In this document: one piece after another, positions 6,427-12,007 of the stretch
Layout: every line of letters begins with the position of its first letter
Position numbering within the stretch: position 1 is the stretch's first letter
Source of the DNA: Prevotellaceae bacterium
Lineage (GTDB): Bacteria; Bacteroidota; Bacteroidia; Bacteroidales; Paludibacteraceae
Length of the DNA stretch: 12,007 bases
Assembly: GCA_031270425.1 (NCBI GenBank)
Contig: JAISXQ010000115.1
Coordinates: 1 to 12,007 of the forward strand
Direction of reading: 5' to 3'
Made by a program: the position numbers and the translations under genes
Notes under the pieces: model-generated
Database searches by the model: none
Seen by the model: the letters and a program-made list of their open reading frames with translations, nothing else
What the model was told of the DNA's origin: nothing

Positions 6427-6737
6427 TAAATTTCTCCTCCTGTCTTTTTAGAAATGCGCACCAATTTACCCTCAGCATTCAATTTGCGTCCAACGCGCAC
6501 CGGTTTGCCGTTTTCCAGCGGATTCAGGTTCGAGATATGGATGGCGGCTTCTTTTTTAATAATTCCTCCTTGAGGATGTTTTGCGCTGGGCTTGGCGTTT
6601 TTCGACGCCATATTCACTCCTTCTACGATAGCGCGTTGCTCTTTCACAAGAACTTGCAAAACACGACCGGTTTTACCTTTATCCACGCCGGCATTTACGT
6701 AAACGGCGTCTCCTTTTTTAATATGTAACTTACTCAT
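6426..6737 (-). CDS. rplX: 50S ribosomal protein L24
   Basis: L24 is one of the first proteins to bind 23S rRNA and starts large-subunit assembly; it sits near the exit of the peptide tunnel. The 103-residue product has usual length and an N-terminal KOW motif, [20 protein letters not shown] (residues 7-26). The conserved segment [20 protein letters not shown] (39-58) and the [12 protein letters not shown] strand (63-74) follow. Its last codons (for Gly-Gly-Glu-Ile) also supply the Shine-Dalgarno sequence of rplE, and its stop codon overlaps the rplE start by one base. It lies 12 nt after rplN, the standard order. Confidence 0.98.
   Translation of the reverse strand: MSKLHIKKGDAVYVNAGVDKGKTGRVLQVLVKEQRAIVEGVNMASKNAKPSAKHPQGGIIKKEAAIHISNLNPLENGKPVRVGRKLNAEGKLVRISKKTGGEI
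6435..6441 (-). promoter_or_regulatory. Strong Shine-Dalgarno sequence of rplE, inside rplX
   Basis: AGGAGGA on the coding strand, lying within the last rplX codons, with about 9 nt between GGAGG and the rplE ATG. With the TAATG stop/start overlap it suggests re-initiation by ribosomes finishing rplX. Confidence 0.7.
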
Positions 6738-6749
6738 ATTTCTAATTTA

Positions 6750-7115
6750 TTAGAGCACTTCTGGCGCCAGTGATATGATTTTCATGTTCGTAGCACGCAG
6801 TTCACGCGCTACCGGACCAAAGATACGGCTTCCGCGTATTTCGCCTGCATTATTCAGCAATACGCAAGCATTGTCGTCGAAACGGATATAGGATCCGTCG
6901 GCGCGGCGGATTTCTTTTTTTGTCCGCACAATAACCGCTTTGGAAACAATTCCTTTCTTGATGTCGCTCGAAGGAATGACGTTTTTTACCGAAACGACGA
7001 TAATGTCGCCCACAGTGGCATAACGCTTGCCGGTTCCCCCCAACACGCGAATACAAAGCGCTTCTTTTGCCCCGCTGTTATCAGCTACTACGAGCCTTGA
7101 TTCTTGTTGTATCAT
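6750..7115 (-). CDS. rplN: 50S ribosomal protein L14
   Basis: L14 lies at the subunit interface, forms a bridge to 16S rRNA and is the docking point of the silencing factor RsfS. The 121-residue product has usual length. Blocks typical of the family are [20 protein letters not shown] at the N-terminus (1-20), [19 protein letters not shown] (26-44), [20 protein letters not shown] (70-89) and [13 protein letters not shown] (95-107). The start is unambiguous, since this methionine is the family's N-terminus and the rpsQ stop lies 2 nt upstream. That close spacing suggests coupled translation. No Shine-Dalgarno sequence is seen. Confidence 0.98.
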   Translation of the reverse strand: MIQQESRLVVADNSGAKEALCIRVLGGTGKRYATVGDIIVVSVKNVIPSSDIKKGIVSKAVIVRTKKEIRRADGSYIRFDDNACVLLNNAGEIRGSRIFGPVARELRATNMKIISLAPEVL

Positions 7116-7117
7116 AA

Positions 7118-7375
7118 TTATTTAACTCTTTCGATAATTTCGACTAATCTCCATCTTTTCAATTTACTCAGCGGACGGGTTTCCATGATACGTACTGTAT
7201 CGCCGATATTGCAATCGTTTTTTTCGTCGTGAGCATGAAATTTCCTTGTTTTATTTACGAACTTGCCGTAAATCGGGTGTTTTTCTTTCCATTTAACAGC
7301 CACAGTAATGGTCTTATCCATTTTGTTGCTGAAAACCACACCCGTTCGTTCTTTTCTTAAATTTCTTGTTGTCAT
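7118..7375 (-). CDS. rpsQ: 30S ribosomal protein S17
   Basis: S17 is an early-assembling OB-fold protein that binds the 5' domain of 16S rRNA in the small-subunit body. The 85-residue product has family length. The opening [20 protein letters not shown] (7-26), the [10 protein letters not shown] loop (30-39) and the signature [20 protein letters not shown] (58-77) are all present. It lies between rpmC (15 nt) and rplN (2 nt), as expected. No Shine-Dalgarno sequence precedes the ATG. Confidence 0.98.
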   Translation of the reverse strand: MTTRNLRKERTGVVFSNKMDKTITVAVKWKEKHPIYGKFVNKTRKFHAHDEKNDCNIGDTVRIMETRPLSKLKRWRLVEIIERVK

Positions 7376-7390
7376 CGGGATTGCTGTGTG

Positions 7391-7591
7391 TTATTTTTGA
7401 TCGTTTATTTCTCTCTGACGTAATTCGGTTGCGAAACGCGCAATAGTTCTCCGAAGGTCTTTTATCTGCATCGGATTGTCGAGAGGTGAAATAGAATGAT
7501 TGATTTCCAAAAAATTCAAACGATTTTTTTCGGCGTCCAATCTTTCTTTCAGTTCTTGATTTGTCAATTCTTTTATTTCACTTATTTTCAT
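7391..7591 (-). CDS. rpmC: 50S ribosomal protein L29
   Basis: L29 is a small helical protein at the exit of the peptide tunnel, beside L23, where the signal recognition particle and trigger factor dock. The 66-residue product is predicted to form a two-helix hairpin: MKISEIKELTNQELKERLDA leads into the first long helix, and PMQIKDLRRTIARFATELRQ forms the second. Length and the Arg-rich second helix fit the family. It starts 5 nt after rplP and is followed by rpsQ after 15 nt. It has no Shine-Dalgarno sequence, so re-initiation after rplP is likely. Confidence 0.97.
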   Translation of the reverse strand: MKISEIKELTNQELKERLDAEKNRLNFLEINHSISPLDNPMQIKDLRRTIARFATELRQREINDQK

Positions 7592-7596
7592 AATTC

Positions 7597-8028
7597 TTAC
7601 GCATTTTCATTGTAATCAAAATCACGTCGTATCACAAACTTGGTGGTTACGGGCAGTTTTTGAGCCGCCAAACGCAATGCTTCTTTGGCTATATCAAACG
7701 GCACGCCTTCCACTTCAATAATAATCCGTCCCGGAGTAACGGGAGCAACGAATCCTTCGGGCGCTCCTTTTCCTTTACCCATACGGACTTCAGCGGGTTT
7801 CTTGGTAATCGGTTTGTCGGGAAAAATACGAATCCAAATTTGTCCTTGACGTTGCATATAACGGGTTACAGCAATACGGGCAGCTTCAATTTGACGACCT
7901 GTCAGCCATTTCGATTGCAATGATTTGATGCCAAACGAACCAAATGCTAACTGGTTGCCACGTTGGGCATTCCCTTTCATACGCCCTTTCTGCTGTCTTC
8001 TGAACTTTGTTTTTTTCGGTTGTAACAT
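7597..8028 (-). CDS. rplP: 50S ribosomal protein L16
   Basis: L16 lies near the A site of the large subunit and organises the tRNA-binding cleft; it joins late in assembly. The 143-residue product is of usual length. Visible blocks are [19 protein letters not shown] at the N-terminus, [20 protein letters not shown] (29-48), [19 protein letters not shown] (60-78) and the signature [16 protein letters not shown] (82-97). Arg82 corresponds to the residue that a 2-oxoglutarate oxygenase hydroxylates in E. coli L16; whether that happens here is not known. rpsC ends 30 nt upstream and rpmC begins 5 nt downstream. Confidence 0.98.
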   Translation of the reverse strand: MLQPKKTKFRRQQKGRMKGNAQRGNQLAFGSFGIKSLQSKWLTGRQIEAARIAVTRYMQRQGQIWIRIFPDKPITKKPAEVRMGKGKGAPEGFVAPVTPGRIIIEVEGVPFDIAKEALRLAAQKLPVTTKFVIRRDFDYNENA

Positions 8029-8058
8029 AATTCCTTAAATCAAATTTCGTTTAACAGT

Positions 8059-8799
8059 TTATTTTTTTCTTTTTCTAAAACCTTTACCTCCGCGGTCGTT
8101 TCCACGATGATCATTTCCACGATCGTTGCGCGGCGATTCCTTGCTGGAAGTAAAAGAGGGCGCTAAATCTTTCTTGCCGTAAATTTCGCCGCGGCAAATC
8201 CATACTTTAACTCCGATTAAACCTACTTTTGTTAATGCTTCAGCGTGAGCATAGTCTATATCCGCCCTGAATGTATGCAGCGGGGTTCTTCCTTCCTTGT
8301 ACATTTCCGAGCGTGCCATTTCAGCTCCGTTCAACCGACCGGAAACCTGAATTTTAATTCCTTCGGCGCCCATACGCATGGTTGAAGCGATAGCCATTTT
8401 CACAGCGCGGCGATAGGCGATTTTACCTTCTACCTGGCGGGCTACGTTGTTGGCAACAATTACTGCGTCAAGTTCCGGACGTTTGATTTCGTAGATGTTG
8501 ATTTGAATTTCCTTATCGGTAATTTTTTTCAATTCTTCTTTCAATTTGTCCACTTCCTGACCGCCTTTACCGATAATGATACCGGGGCGAGCCGTACAAA
8601 CCGTAATAGTAACAAGTTTGAGCGTACGTTCGATAACGATGCGCGACACACTGGCTTTTGCAAGACGGGCGTTCAGGTATTTTCTGATTTTGCTGTCTTC
8701 GAGTATGGTATCGCCGTAGTTTTTACCGCCGTACCAGTTCGAATCCCATCCACGAATTATTCCTAAGCGATTACTTATTGGATTAGTTTTTTGTCCCAT
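8059..8799 (-). CDS. rpsC: 30S ribosomal protein S3
   Basis: S3 is in the head of the small subunit at the mRNA entry site, where with S4 and S5 it has helicase-like activity. The chosen ATG at 8799-8797 gives 246 residues beginning [20 protein letters not shown], the family's N-terminus. A start farther upstream at 8847 would overlap rplV and add 16 unrelated residues. The type II KH domain has its GxxG loop in [19 protein letters not shown] (72-90). The C-terminal domain contains [19 protein letters not shown] and [20 protein letters not shown]. The last 25 residues are a low-complexity Asn-Asp-Arg-Gly tail ending FRKRKK, as in other Bacteroidetes S3. It follows rplV by 7 nt. Confidence 0.97.
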   Translation of the reverse strand: MGQKTNPISNRLGIIRGWDSNWYGGKNYGDTILEDSKIRKYLNARLAKASVSRIVIERTLKLVTITVCTARPGIIIGKGGQEVDKLKEELKKITDKEIQINIYEIKRPELDAVIVANNVARQVEGKIAYRRAVKMAIASTMRMGAEGIKIQVSGRLNGAEMARSEMYKEGRTPLHTFRADIDYAHAEALTKVGLIGVKVWICRGEIYGKKDLAPSFTSSKESPRNDRGNDHRGNDRGGKGFRKRKK

Positions 8800-8806
8800 C
8801 GAGCAA

Positions 8807-9220
8807 TTAATTTTGATTATCGTTGTTAGTATTTTTTGCGTCAACAAACAAGGTTACGTGGTTCGAGCGTTTGCGTATCCGGTAACCGCGTCCCTGAGGA
8901 GCGGTTCGCAAGCGTTTCAGCATGGTAGCTGAATCCACATAAACTTCGCTTACATATAAATTAGCGTTGTCGGCTTTTTGTTCTGTCTTGATTTCCCAAT
9001 TGGCAATAGCCGATTTCAACAACTTTTCCATTCTTCCCGAAGCTTCTTTTGTCGAGAATTTCAACACGCTCAATGCTCTGTTAACTTCCATTCCGCGAAT
9101 CATATCCGCAACCAAGCGCATCTTGCGAGGCGACGTCGGAACATTATTCAGTTTTGCGAAATAACGCGCAGCATTAGCTTCTTTTTTTGCTTCGGCTGAT
9201 ATTTTTTTTCTTGCACCCAT
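8807..9220 (-). CDS. rplV: 50S ribosomal protein L22
   Basis: L22 reaches from the surface of the large subunit into the peptide tunnel; its long beta-hairpin lines the constriction opposite L4, and changes there give macrolide resistance in other bacteria. The 137-residue product has the globular domain with [20 protein letters not shown] (26-45) and the hairpin with [20 protein letters not shown] (105-124), intact. The N-terminal [20 protein letters not shown] extension and the Asn-rich C-terminal tail are typical of Bacteroidetes L22. It lies 37 nt after rpsS and 7 nt before rpsC. No Shine-Dalgarno sequence. Confidence 0.98.
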   Translation of the reverse strand: MGARKKISAEAKKEANAARYFAKLNNVPTSPRKMRLVADMIRGMEVNRALSVLKFSTKEASGRMEKLLKSAIANWEIKTEQKADNANLYVSEVYVDSATMLKRLRTAPQGRGYRIRKRSNHVTLFVDAKNTNNDNQN

Positions 9221-9257
9221 TTTCTTTAAAATTTTCTTGTTTTAATGTTTCAATGGA

Positions 9258-9524
9258 TTATTTTTTCTTACCTCCGTGTCCGCGGAAATTGCGGGTAGGC
9301 GAAAATTCTCCCAATTTATGACCTACCATGTTTTCCGTAACATATACGGGGATAAATTTGTTACCATTGTGAACTGCAATTGTATGACCTACAAAATCAG
9401 GTGATATCATTGTAGCGCGAGACCATGTTTTTACTACGGTTTTTTTACCGTTTTCGTTCATGCCCAACACTTTTTTTTCGAGTTTCAGGTTGATGTATGG
9501 TCCTTTTTTTAATGAACGGCTCAT
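9258..9524 (-). CDS. rpsS: 30S ribosomal protein S19
   Basis: S19 lies in the 30S head beside S13 and takes part in the bridge to the central protuberance. The 88-residue product begins [19 protein letters not shown], as the family does. The signature [18 protein letters not shown] (68-85) closes the protein, followed by KKK. The middle [20 protein letters not shown] (34-53) is strongly conserved. rplB ends 22 nt upstream and rplV begins 37 nt downstream, the standard S10 order. The leader is A/T-rich without a Shine-Dalgarno sequence. Confidence 0.98.
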   Translation of the reverse strand: MSRSLKKGPYINLKLEKKVLGMNENGKKTVVKTWSRATMISPDFVGHTIAVHNGNKFIPVYVTENMVGHKLGEFSPTRNFRGHGGKKK

Positions 9525-9546
9525 ATTATTTACTTCTGTTTTTCAA

Positions 9547-10371
9547 TTATTTTTTCTTCCTTTCAATAATATATTGGCTTGATTGCTTCTTCGGGGCGCG
9601 AGTTTTGTACCCTTTTGCCAACAAACCTTTACGCGAACGCGGGTGTCCGCCCGAAGCGCGACCTTCGCCGCCACCCATCGGGTGATCTACGGGGTTCATT
9701 GCCACGCCCCTCACTCGCGGACGGCGTCCAAGCCAACGTGAGCGACCTGCTTTACCTGATCTTTCCAACGCATGGTCGGAATTTCCTACGCTTCCGACCG
9801 TAGCTTTACAGGTCGAAAGAATCTTGCGAATTTCACCTGACGGCAACTTAACGATCGCGTATTTGTCTTCGCGCGAGGTGAGCTGGGCAAAGGTTCCTGC
9901 CGAACGCGCCATAGCCGCTCCCTGTCCGGGACGAAGTTCGATGTTGTGAACTACCGTTCCGAGAGGAATATTAAGCAAAGGCAGCGCATTTCCTACTTCG
10001 GGAGCCGCGTCGACGCCCGAAACAATTGTTTGACCAACCTGCAATCCTTCGGGTGCAAGTATATACCTTTTGTCTCCGTCTGCATAAAACAACAAGGCGA
10101 TACGCGCCGAACGGTTCGGATCGTATTCGATTGTTTTTACCGTAGCCGGAACACCGTCTTTGTTACGTTTAAAGTCAATTACTCTGTATTTTCTCTTGTG
10201 TCCGCCGCCAATATAACGCATGGTCATTTTACCATCGTGGTTGCGTCCTCCGGATTTTCCTCCGCCGTAAACAAGAGATTTCTCTGGCGCTTTCGCAGTA
10301 ACCGTATCGAAAGTGCCAATAATCTTATGTCTCTGCCCCGGTGTTGTGGGCTTTAATTTACGTACAGCCAT
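9547..10371 (-). CDS. rplB: 50S ribosomal protein L2
   Basis: L2 is a large 23S rRNA-binding protein close to the peptidyl transferase centre and is needed for subunit joining. The 274-residue product is full length. An OB-fold region (about 60-125) is followed by an SH3-like barrel and a basic C-terminal extension. The signature [14 protein letters not shown] (225-238) is intact, with His230 matching His229 of E. coli, a residue important for peptidyl transferase activity. The N-terminal region has [20 protein letters not shown] (40-59). Unlike its neighbours it is preceded by a 112-nt spacer full of 15-bp repeats that can fold into a long hairpin. rpsS follows after 22 nt. Confidence 0.98.
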   Translation of the reverse strand: MAVRKLKPTTPGQRHKIIGTFDTVTAKAPEKSLVYGGGKSGGRNHDGKMTMRYIGGGHKRKYRVIDFKRNKDGVPATVKTIEYDPNRSARIALLFYADGDKRYILAPEGLQVGQTIVSGVDAAPEVGNALPLLNIPLGTVVHNIELRPGQGAAMARSAGTFAQLTSREDKYAIVKLPSGEIRKILSTCKATVGSVGNSDHALERSGKAGRSRWLGRRPRVRGVAMNPVDHPMGGGEGRASGGHPRSRKGLLAKGYKTRAPKKQSSQYIIERKKK

Positions 10372-10483
10372 TATTTAATTAGTTATTTCAAAATTTCTGA
10401 TTTCAAGATTTCAAAATTTCTGATTTCAAAATTTCTGATTTCAAGATTAATTTTGAAATCTTGAAATTAGAAATCTTGAAATT
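10372..10483. repeat. rplW-rplB spacer: 15-bp tandem repeats forming a 26-bp hairpin
   Basis: The spacer consists mostly of repeats. TTTCAAAATTTCTGA occurs at 10386-10400, 10409-10423 and 10424-10438. A 26-bp sequence at 10385-10410 recurs exactly at 10423-10448, and its inverted form (24 of 26 matches) lies at 10457-10482 after an 8-nt loop. The transcript could form a stem with 24 Watson-Crick pairs, one G-U pair and one A-C mismatch, directly after the rplW stop and about 50 nt before rplB. The stem is A/U-rich and has no following U-run, so it does not look like an intrinsic terminator. Positions 10455-10483 match 735-763 exactly. Confidence 0.85.
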
Positions 10484-10774
10484 TCAGATATTGCTATAAA
10501 AATCTATTTTATCTCCTTTTTTCAATGTTACGATAGCTTTTTTGTAAGCCGGCGTTTTCCCGCTGATAACACCGCCTTTCGTAAAACGGCTTTTGCTTTT
10601 TGCAGGAACGATAAACGTGTTCACATCCGTTACTGTAACATTATACAACGCTTCCACAGCTTGCTTAACTTCAATCTTGTTAGCGTCTTTTTGTACCTTG
10701 AAGCCATAGCGGTTCAAGGTTTCGCCCAGCTTGGTCATCTTCTCTGTAACGATTGGTTTTATGATAATTGCCAT
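10484..10774 (-). CDS. rplW: 50S ribosomal protein L23
   Basis: L23 sits at the exit of the peptide tunnel and is the main docking site for trigger factor and the signal recognition particle. The 96-residue product has usual length. It begins MAIIIKPIVTEKMTKLGETL, with the conserved PIVTEKMT block, then RYGFKVQKDANKIEVKQAVE (23-42) and VTDVNTFIVPAKSKS, ending KKGDKIDFYSNI. An uncommon feature for this window is a perfect Shine-Dalgarno sequence, TAAGGAGGT, overlapping the rplD stop codon. rplB is separated from it by the repeat-filled 112-nt spacer. Confidence 0.98.
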   Translation of the reverse strand: MAIIIKPIVTEKMTKLGETLNRYGFKVQKDANKIEVKQAVEALYNVTVTDVNTFIVPAKSKSRFTKGGVISGKTPAYKKAIVTLKKGDKIDFYSNI

Positions 10775-10781
10775 TGTTCCG

Positions 10782-10790
10782 ACCTCCTTA
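10782..10790 (-). promoter_or_regulatory. Strong Shine-Dalgarno sequence of rplW, overlapping the rplD stop
   Basis: TAAGGAGGT on the coding strand: its TAA is the rplD stop codon and AGGAGG follows at once, about 8 nt before the rplW ATG. This is a near-perfect match to the anti-Shine-Dalgarno sequence, in a cluster where such sites are rare. Confidence 0.8.
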
Positions 10791-11417
10791 TGCTTTAAAA
10801 GTTTGTTCTAATGCGGCAACCGCTTCTTCGGTAAATACGACATTTTTCGAGTCCGAGATTGCGTAAGTATTTAGTTCCGAAACAGTTAAAACATTAACTC
10901 TGGGTAAATTTCGAGCCGACAAATATACGTTTTTATTTGCAGATGCTAAAATAATTAACGGTTTTTTATCAGCTACATTCAAATTTTTTGTCAAAGCAAT
11001 GAATTCTTTTGTTTTCGGCGCTTCAAAATCGATGCTGTCAACGACAAGAATTGCATTGTTTGCCGCTTTGTACGACAATGCCGACTTGCGAGCCAATTGT
11101 TTCACTTTTTTGTTCAATTTGAAACTGTAATCGCGAGGAACCGGACCAAAAATACGTCCTCCACCTACGCGAACCGGCGATTTAATATCGCCCGGACGAG
11201 CGCCGCCGCCGCCTTTCTGACGACCCAGTTTGCGGGTGCTGCCCGCTACTTCGCTGCGACCCTTCGATTTGTGCGTTCCCTGACGCTGATTTGCCAAATA
11301 CTGTTTTACATCCAAATAAATAGCATGGTCGTTTGGCTCAATACCGAAAATAGCATCGTTTAATACTATTTTGCGTCCGGTGTCTTTCCCGTTTTTATCT
11401 AATACACTAATTTCCAT
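10788..11417 (-). CDS. rplD: 50S ribosomal protein L4
   Basis: L4 has a globular domain on the surface of the large subunit and a long basic loop that lines the peptide tunnel opposite L22; in E. coli it represses its own S10 operon. The 209-residue product has normal length. The tunnel loop is clear at about 44-100: [20 protein letters not shown], then [20 protein letters not shown] and [12 protein letters not shown]. The globular part ends [20 protein letters not shown]. It starts 1 nt after the rplC stop codon, so translation is probably coupled. Its own stop codon forms part of the rplW Shine-Dalgarno sequence. L4 control of this operon is not visible, because the leader lies outside the window. 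Confidence 0.98.
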   Translation of the reverse strand: MEISVLDKNGKDTGRKIVLNDAIFGIEPNDHAIYLDVKQYLANQRQGTHKSKGRSEVAGSTRKLGRQKGGGGARPGDIKSPVRVGGGRIFGPVPRDYSFKLNKKVKQLARKSALSYKAANNAILVVDSIDFEAPKTKEFIALTKNLNVADKKPLIILASANKNVYLSARNLPRVNVLTVSELNTYAISDSKNVVFTEEAVAALEQTFKA

Positions 11418-11418
11418 A

Positions 11419-12007
11419 TTATTTATTGATGATTACGATTGAACCTTTGGCTCCCGGAACAGAACCTTTTACTAATAATAAATTGTGTTCAGGAATTACC
11501 TTCAACACGTATAAATTCTGAATGGTTACTTTGTCGCCTCCTGTACGTCCTGCCATACGCATTCCTTTAAATACGCGGGACGGATAAGAAGACGCTCCCA
11601 AAGAACCGGGCGCCCGCAAGCGATTGTGCTGACCGTGAGTCGATTGACCTACCCCGCCAAATCCATGGCGTTTTACCACGCCTTGAAAACCTTTACCTTT
11701 TGACGTTCCGACAACATCAATATAGATGTTTGCTTCAAATACATCGGCAACTGTAAGGGTTTCTCCCAATTTGAATTCTTTTTCAAATTCCTTGAACTCA
11801 ACCAAGTGGCATTGCGGAGTTACTCCGGCAGCTTTAAAATGACCGGCTTCGGCTTTGTTGGTATGTTTGTCCGTTTTGGACGAGAAACCAAGCTGAACAG
11901 CCTCATAACCATCATTTTCGAGCGTTTTAATTTGAGTAACAACACAAGGACCTGCTTCAATAACAGTGCATGGTACATTTTTACCATCGGCGCTGAAAAC
12001 GGACGTC
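11419..12007 (-). CDS. rplC: 50S ribosomal protein L3, 5' end cut off
   Basis: L3 is an early-assembling protein with a loop that reaches the peptidyl transferase centre. The frame is open from the right edge, giving [20 protein letters not shown] and then [20 protein letters not shown], so about ten N-terminal residues (the MPGLLGKKIGM-type start) are missing. About 195 residues are present. The family motif [20 protein letters not shown] is followed by [20 protein letters not shown] and the end [17 protein letters not shown]. Where E. coli L3 has the PrmB-methylated Gln150 (GSIGQ), Ala stands here, so that modification is probably absent. An internal TTG at 11805 is not a start, because conserved L3 sequence continues upstream. 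rplD starts 1 nt downstream. Confidence 0.97.
   Translation of the reverse strand, partial: TSVFSADGKNVPCTVIEAGPCVVTQIKTLENDGYEAVQLGFSSKTDKHTNKAEAGHFKAAGVTPQCHLVEFKEFEKEFKLGETLTVADVFEANIYIDVVGTSKGKGFQGVVKRHGFGGVGQSTHGQHNRLRAPGSLGASSYPSRVFKGMRMAGRTGGDKVTIQNLYVLKVIPEHNLLLVKGSVPGAKGSIVIINK

Noticed and set aside
8800..8847. Longer N-terminus for S3 starting at 8847
   Set aside because: It would overlap the end of rplV and add 16 residues unlike any S3, whereas MGQKTNPIS at 8799 is the family's N-terminus.
9946..10356. 136-residue plus-strand open frame opposite rplB
   Set aside because: Antisense to highly conserved L2; composition follows from the codons of the real gene.
10423..10482. Intrinsic terminator after rplW
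   Set aside because: The stem is almost all A/U, no U-run follows, and essential genes of the same unit lie downstream.
11803..11805. TTG start for L3 at 11805
   Set aside because: The frame is open upstream to the window edge and encodes typical L3 sequence, so the gene is only cut by the window.
1..12007. Bacteroidetes-type promoter (TTTG and TAnnTTTG) inside the operon
   Set aside because: I scanned the longer spacers by eye on the minus strand and found no convincing pair; the operon promoter is expected beyond the right edge.

Overview
The window is a stretch of the S10-spc-alpha ribosomal protein cluster. Every gene is on the minus strand, so transcription runs from position 12007 towards position 1. 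Gene order in the direction of transcription is rplC (5' end cut off), rplD, rplW, rplB, rpsS, rplV, rpsC, rplP, rpmC, rpsQ, rplN, rplX, rplE, rpsN, rpsH, rplF, rplR, rpsE, rpmD, rplO, secY, map, infA, rpmJ, rpsM (3' end cut off). Genes are mostly separated by 0 to 40 nt, which fits one long polycistronic unit. No promoter or intrinsic terminator was recognised inside it.

The organism is almost certainly a member of the Bacteroidota, probably of the Bacteroidales. Pointers are the order secY-map-infA-rpmJ-rpsM without adk, the Bacteroidales-like sequences of S3, L22, L3 and IF-1, the long S14 and the L36 that both lack zinc ligands, and start codons that mostly lack a Shine-Dalgarno sequence. 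The genus cannot be fixed from the window.

Region by region: 12007-8059 is the S10 part (L3, L4, L23, L2, S19, L22, S3). 8028-7118 holds L16, L29 and S17. 7115-2919 is the spc part (L14, L24, L5, S14, S8, L6, L18, S5, L30, L15). 2914-1572 is secY, 1557-772 is map and 693-475 is infA. 269-1 begins the alpha part (L36, start of S13). Together these genes supply much of both ribosomal subunits, initiation factor 1, the membrane channel for secreted proteins, and the enzyme that removes initiator methionine from new proteins.

No new multi-gene system is visible; the gene content is ordinary. The unusual points are elsewhere. (1) secY carries an apparent one-base deletion at a GGGG run; the last 46 residues, including the tenth membrane helix, lie in another frame. 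(2) Four spacers (270-474, 694-771, 5453-5595, 10372-10483) are expanded and filled with repeats. Two of them share an exact 29-bp match, and one can form a 26-bp hairpin between rplW and rplB. (3) Three genes (rplE, rplF, rplW) have strong Shine-Dalgarno sequences in a cluster that otherwise lacks them. No stretch over 300 bases lacks a gene.
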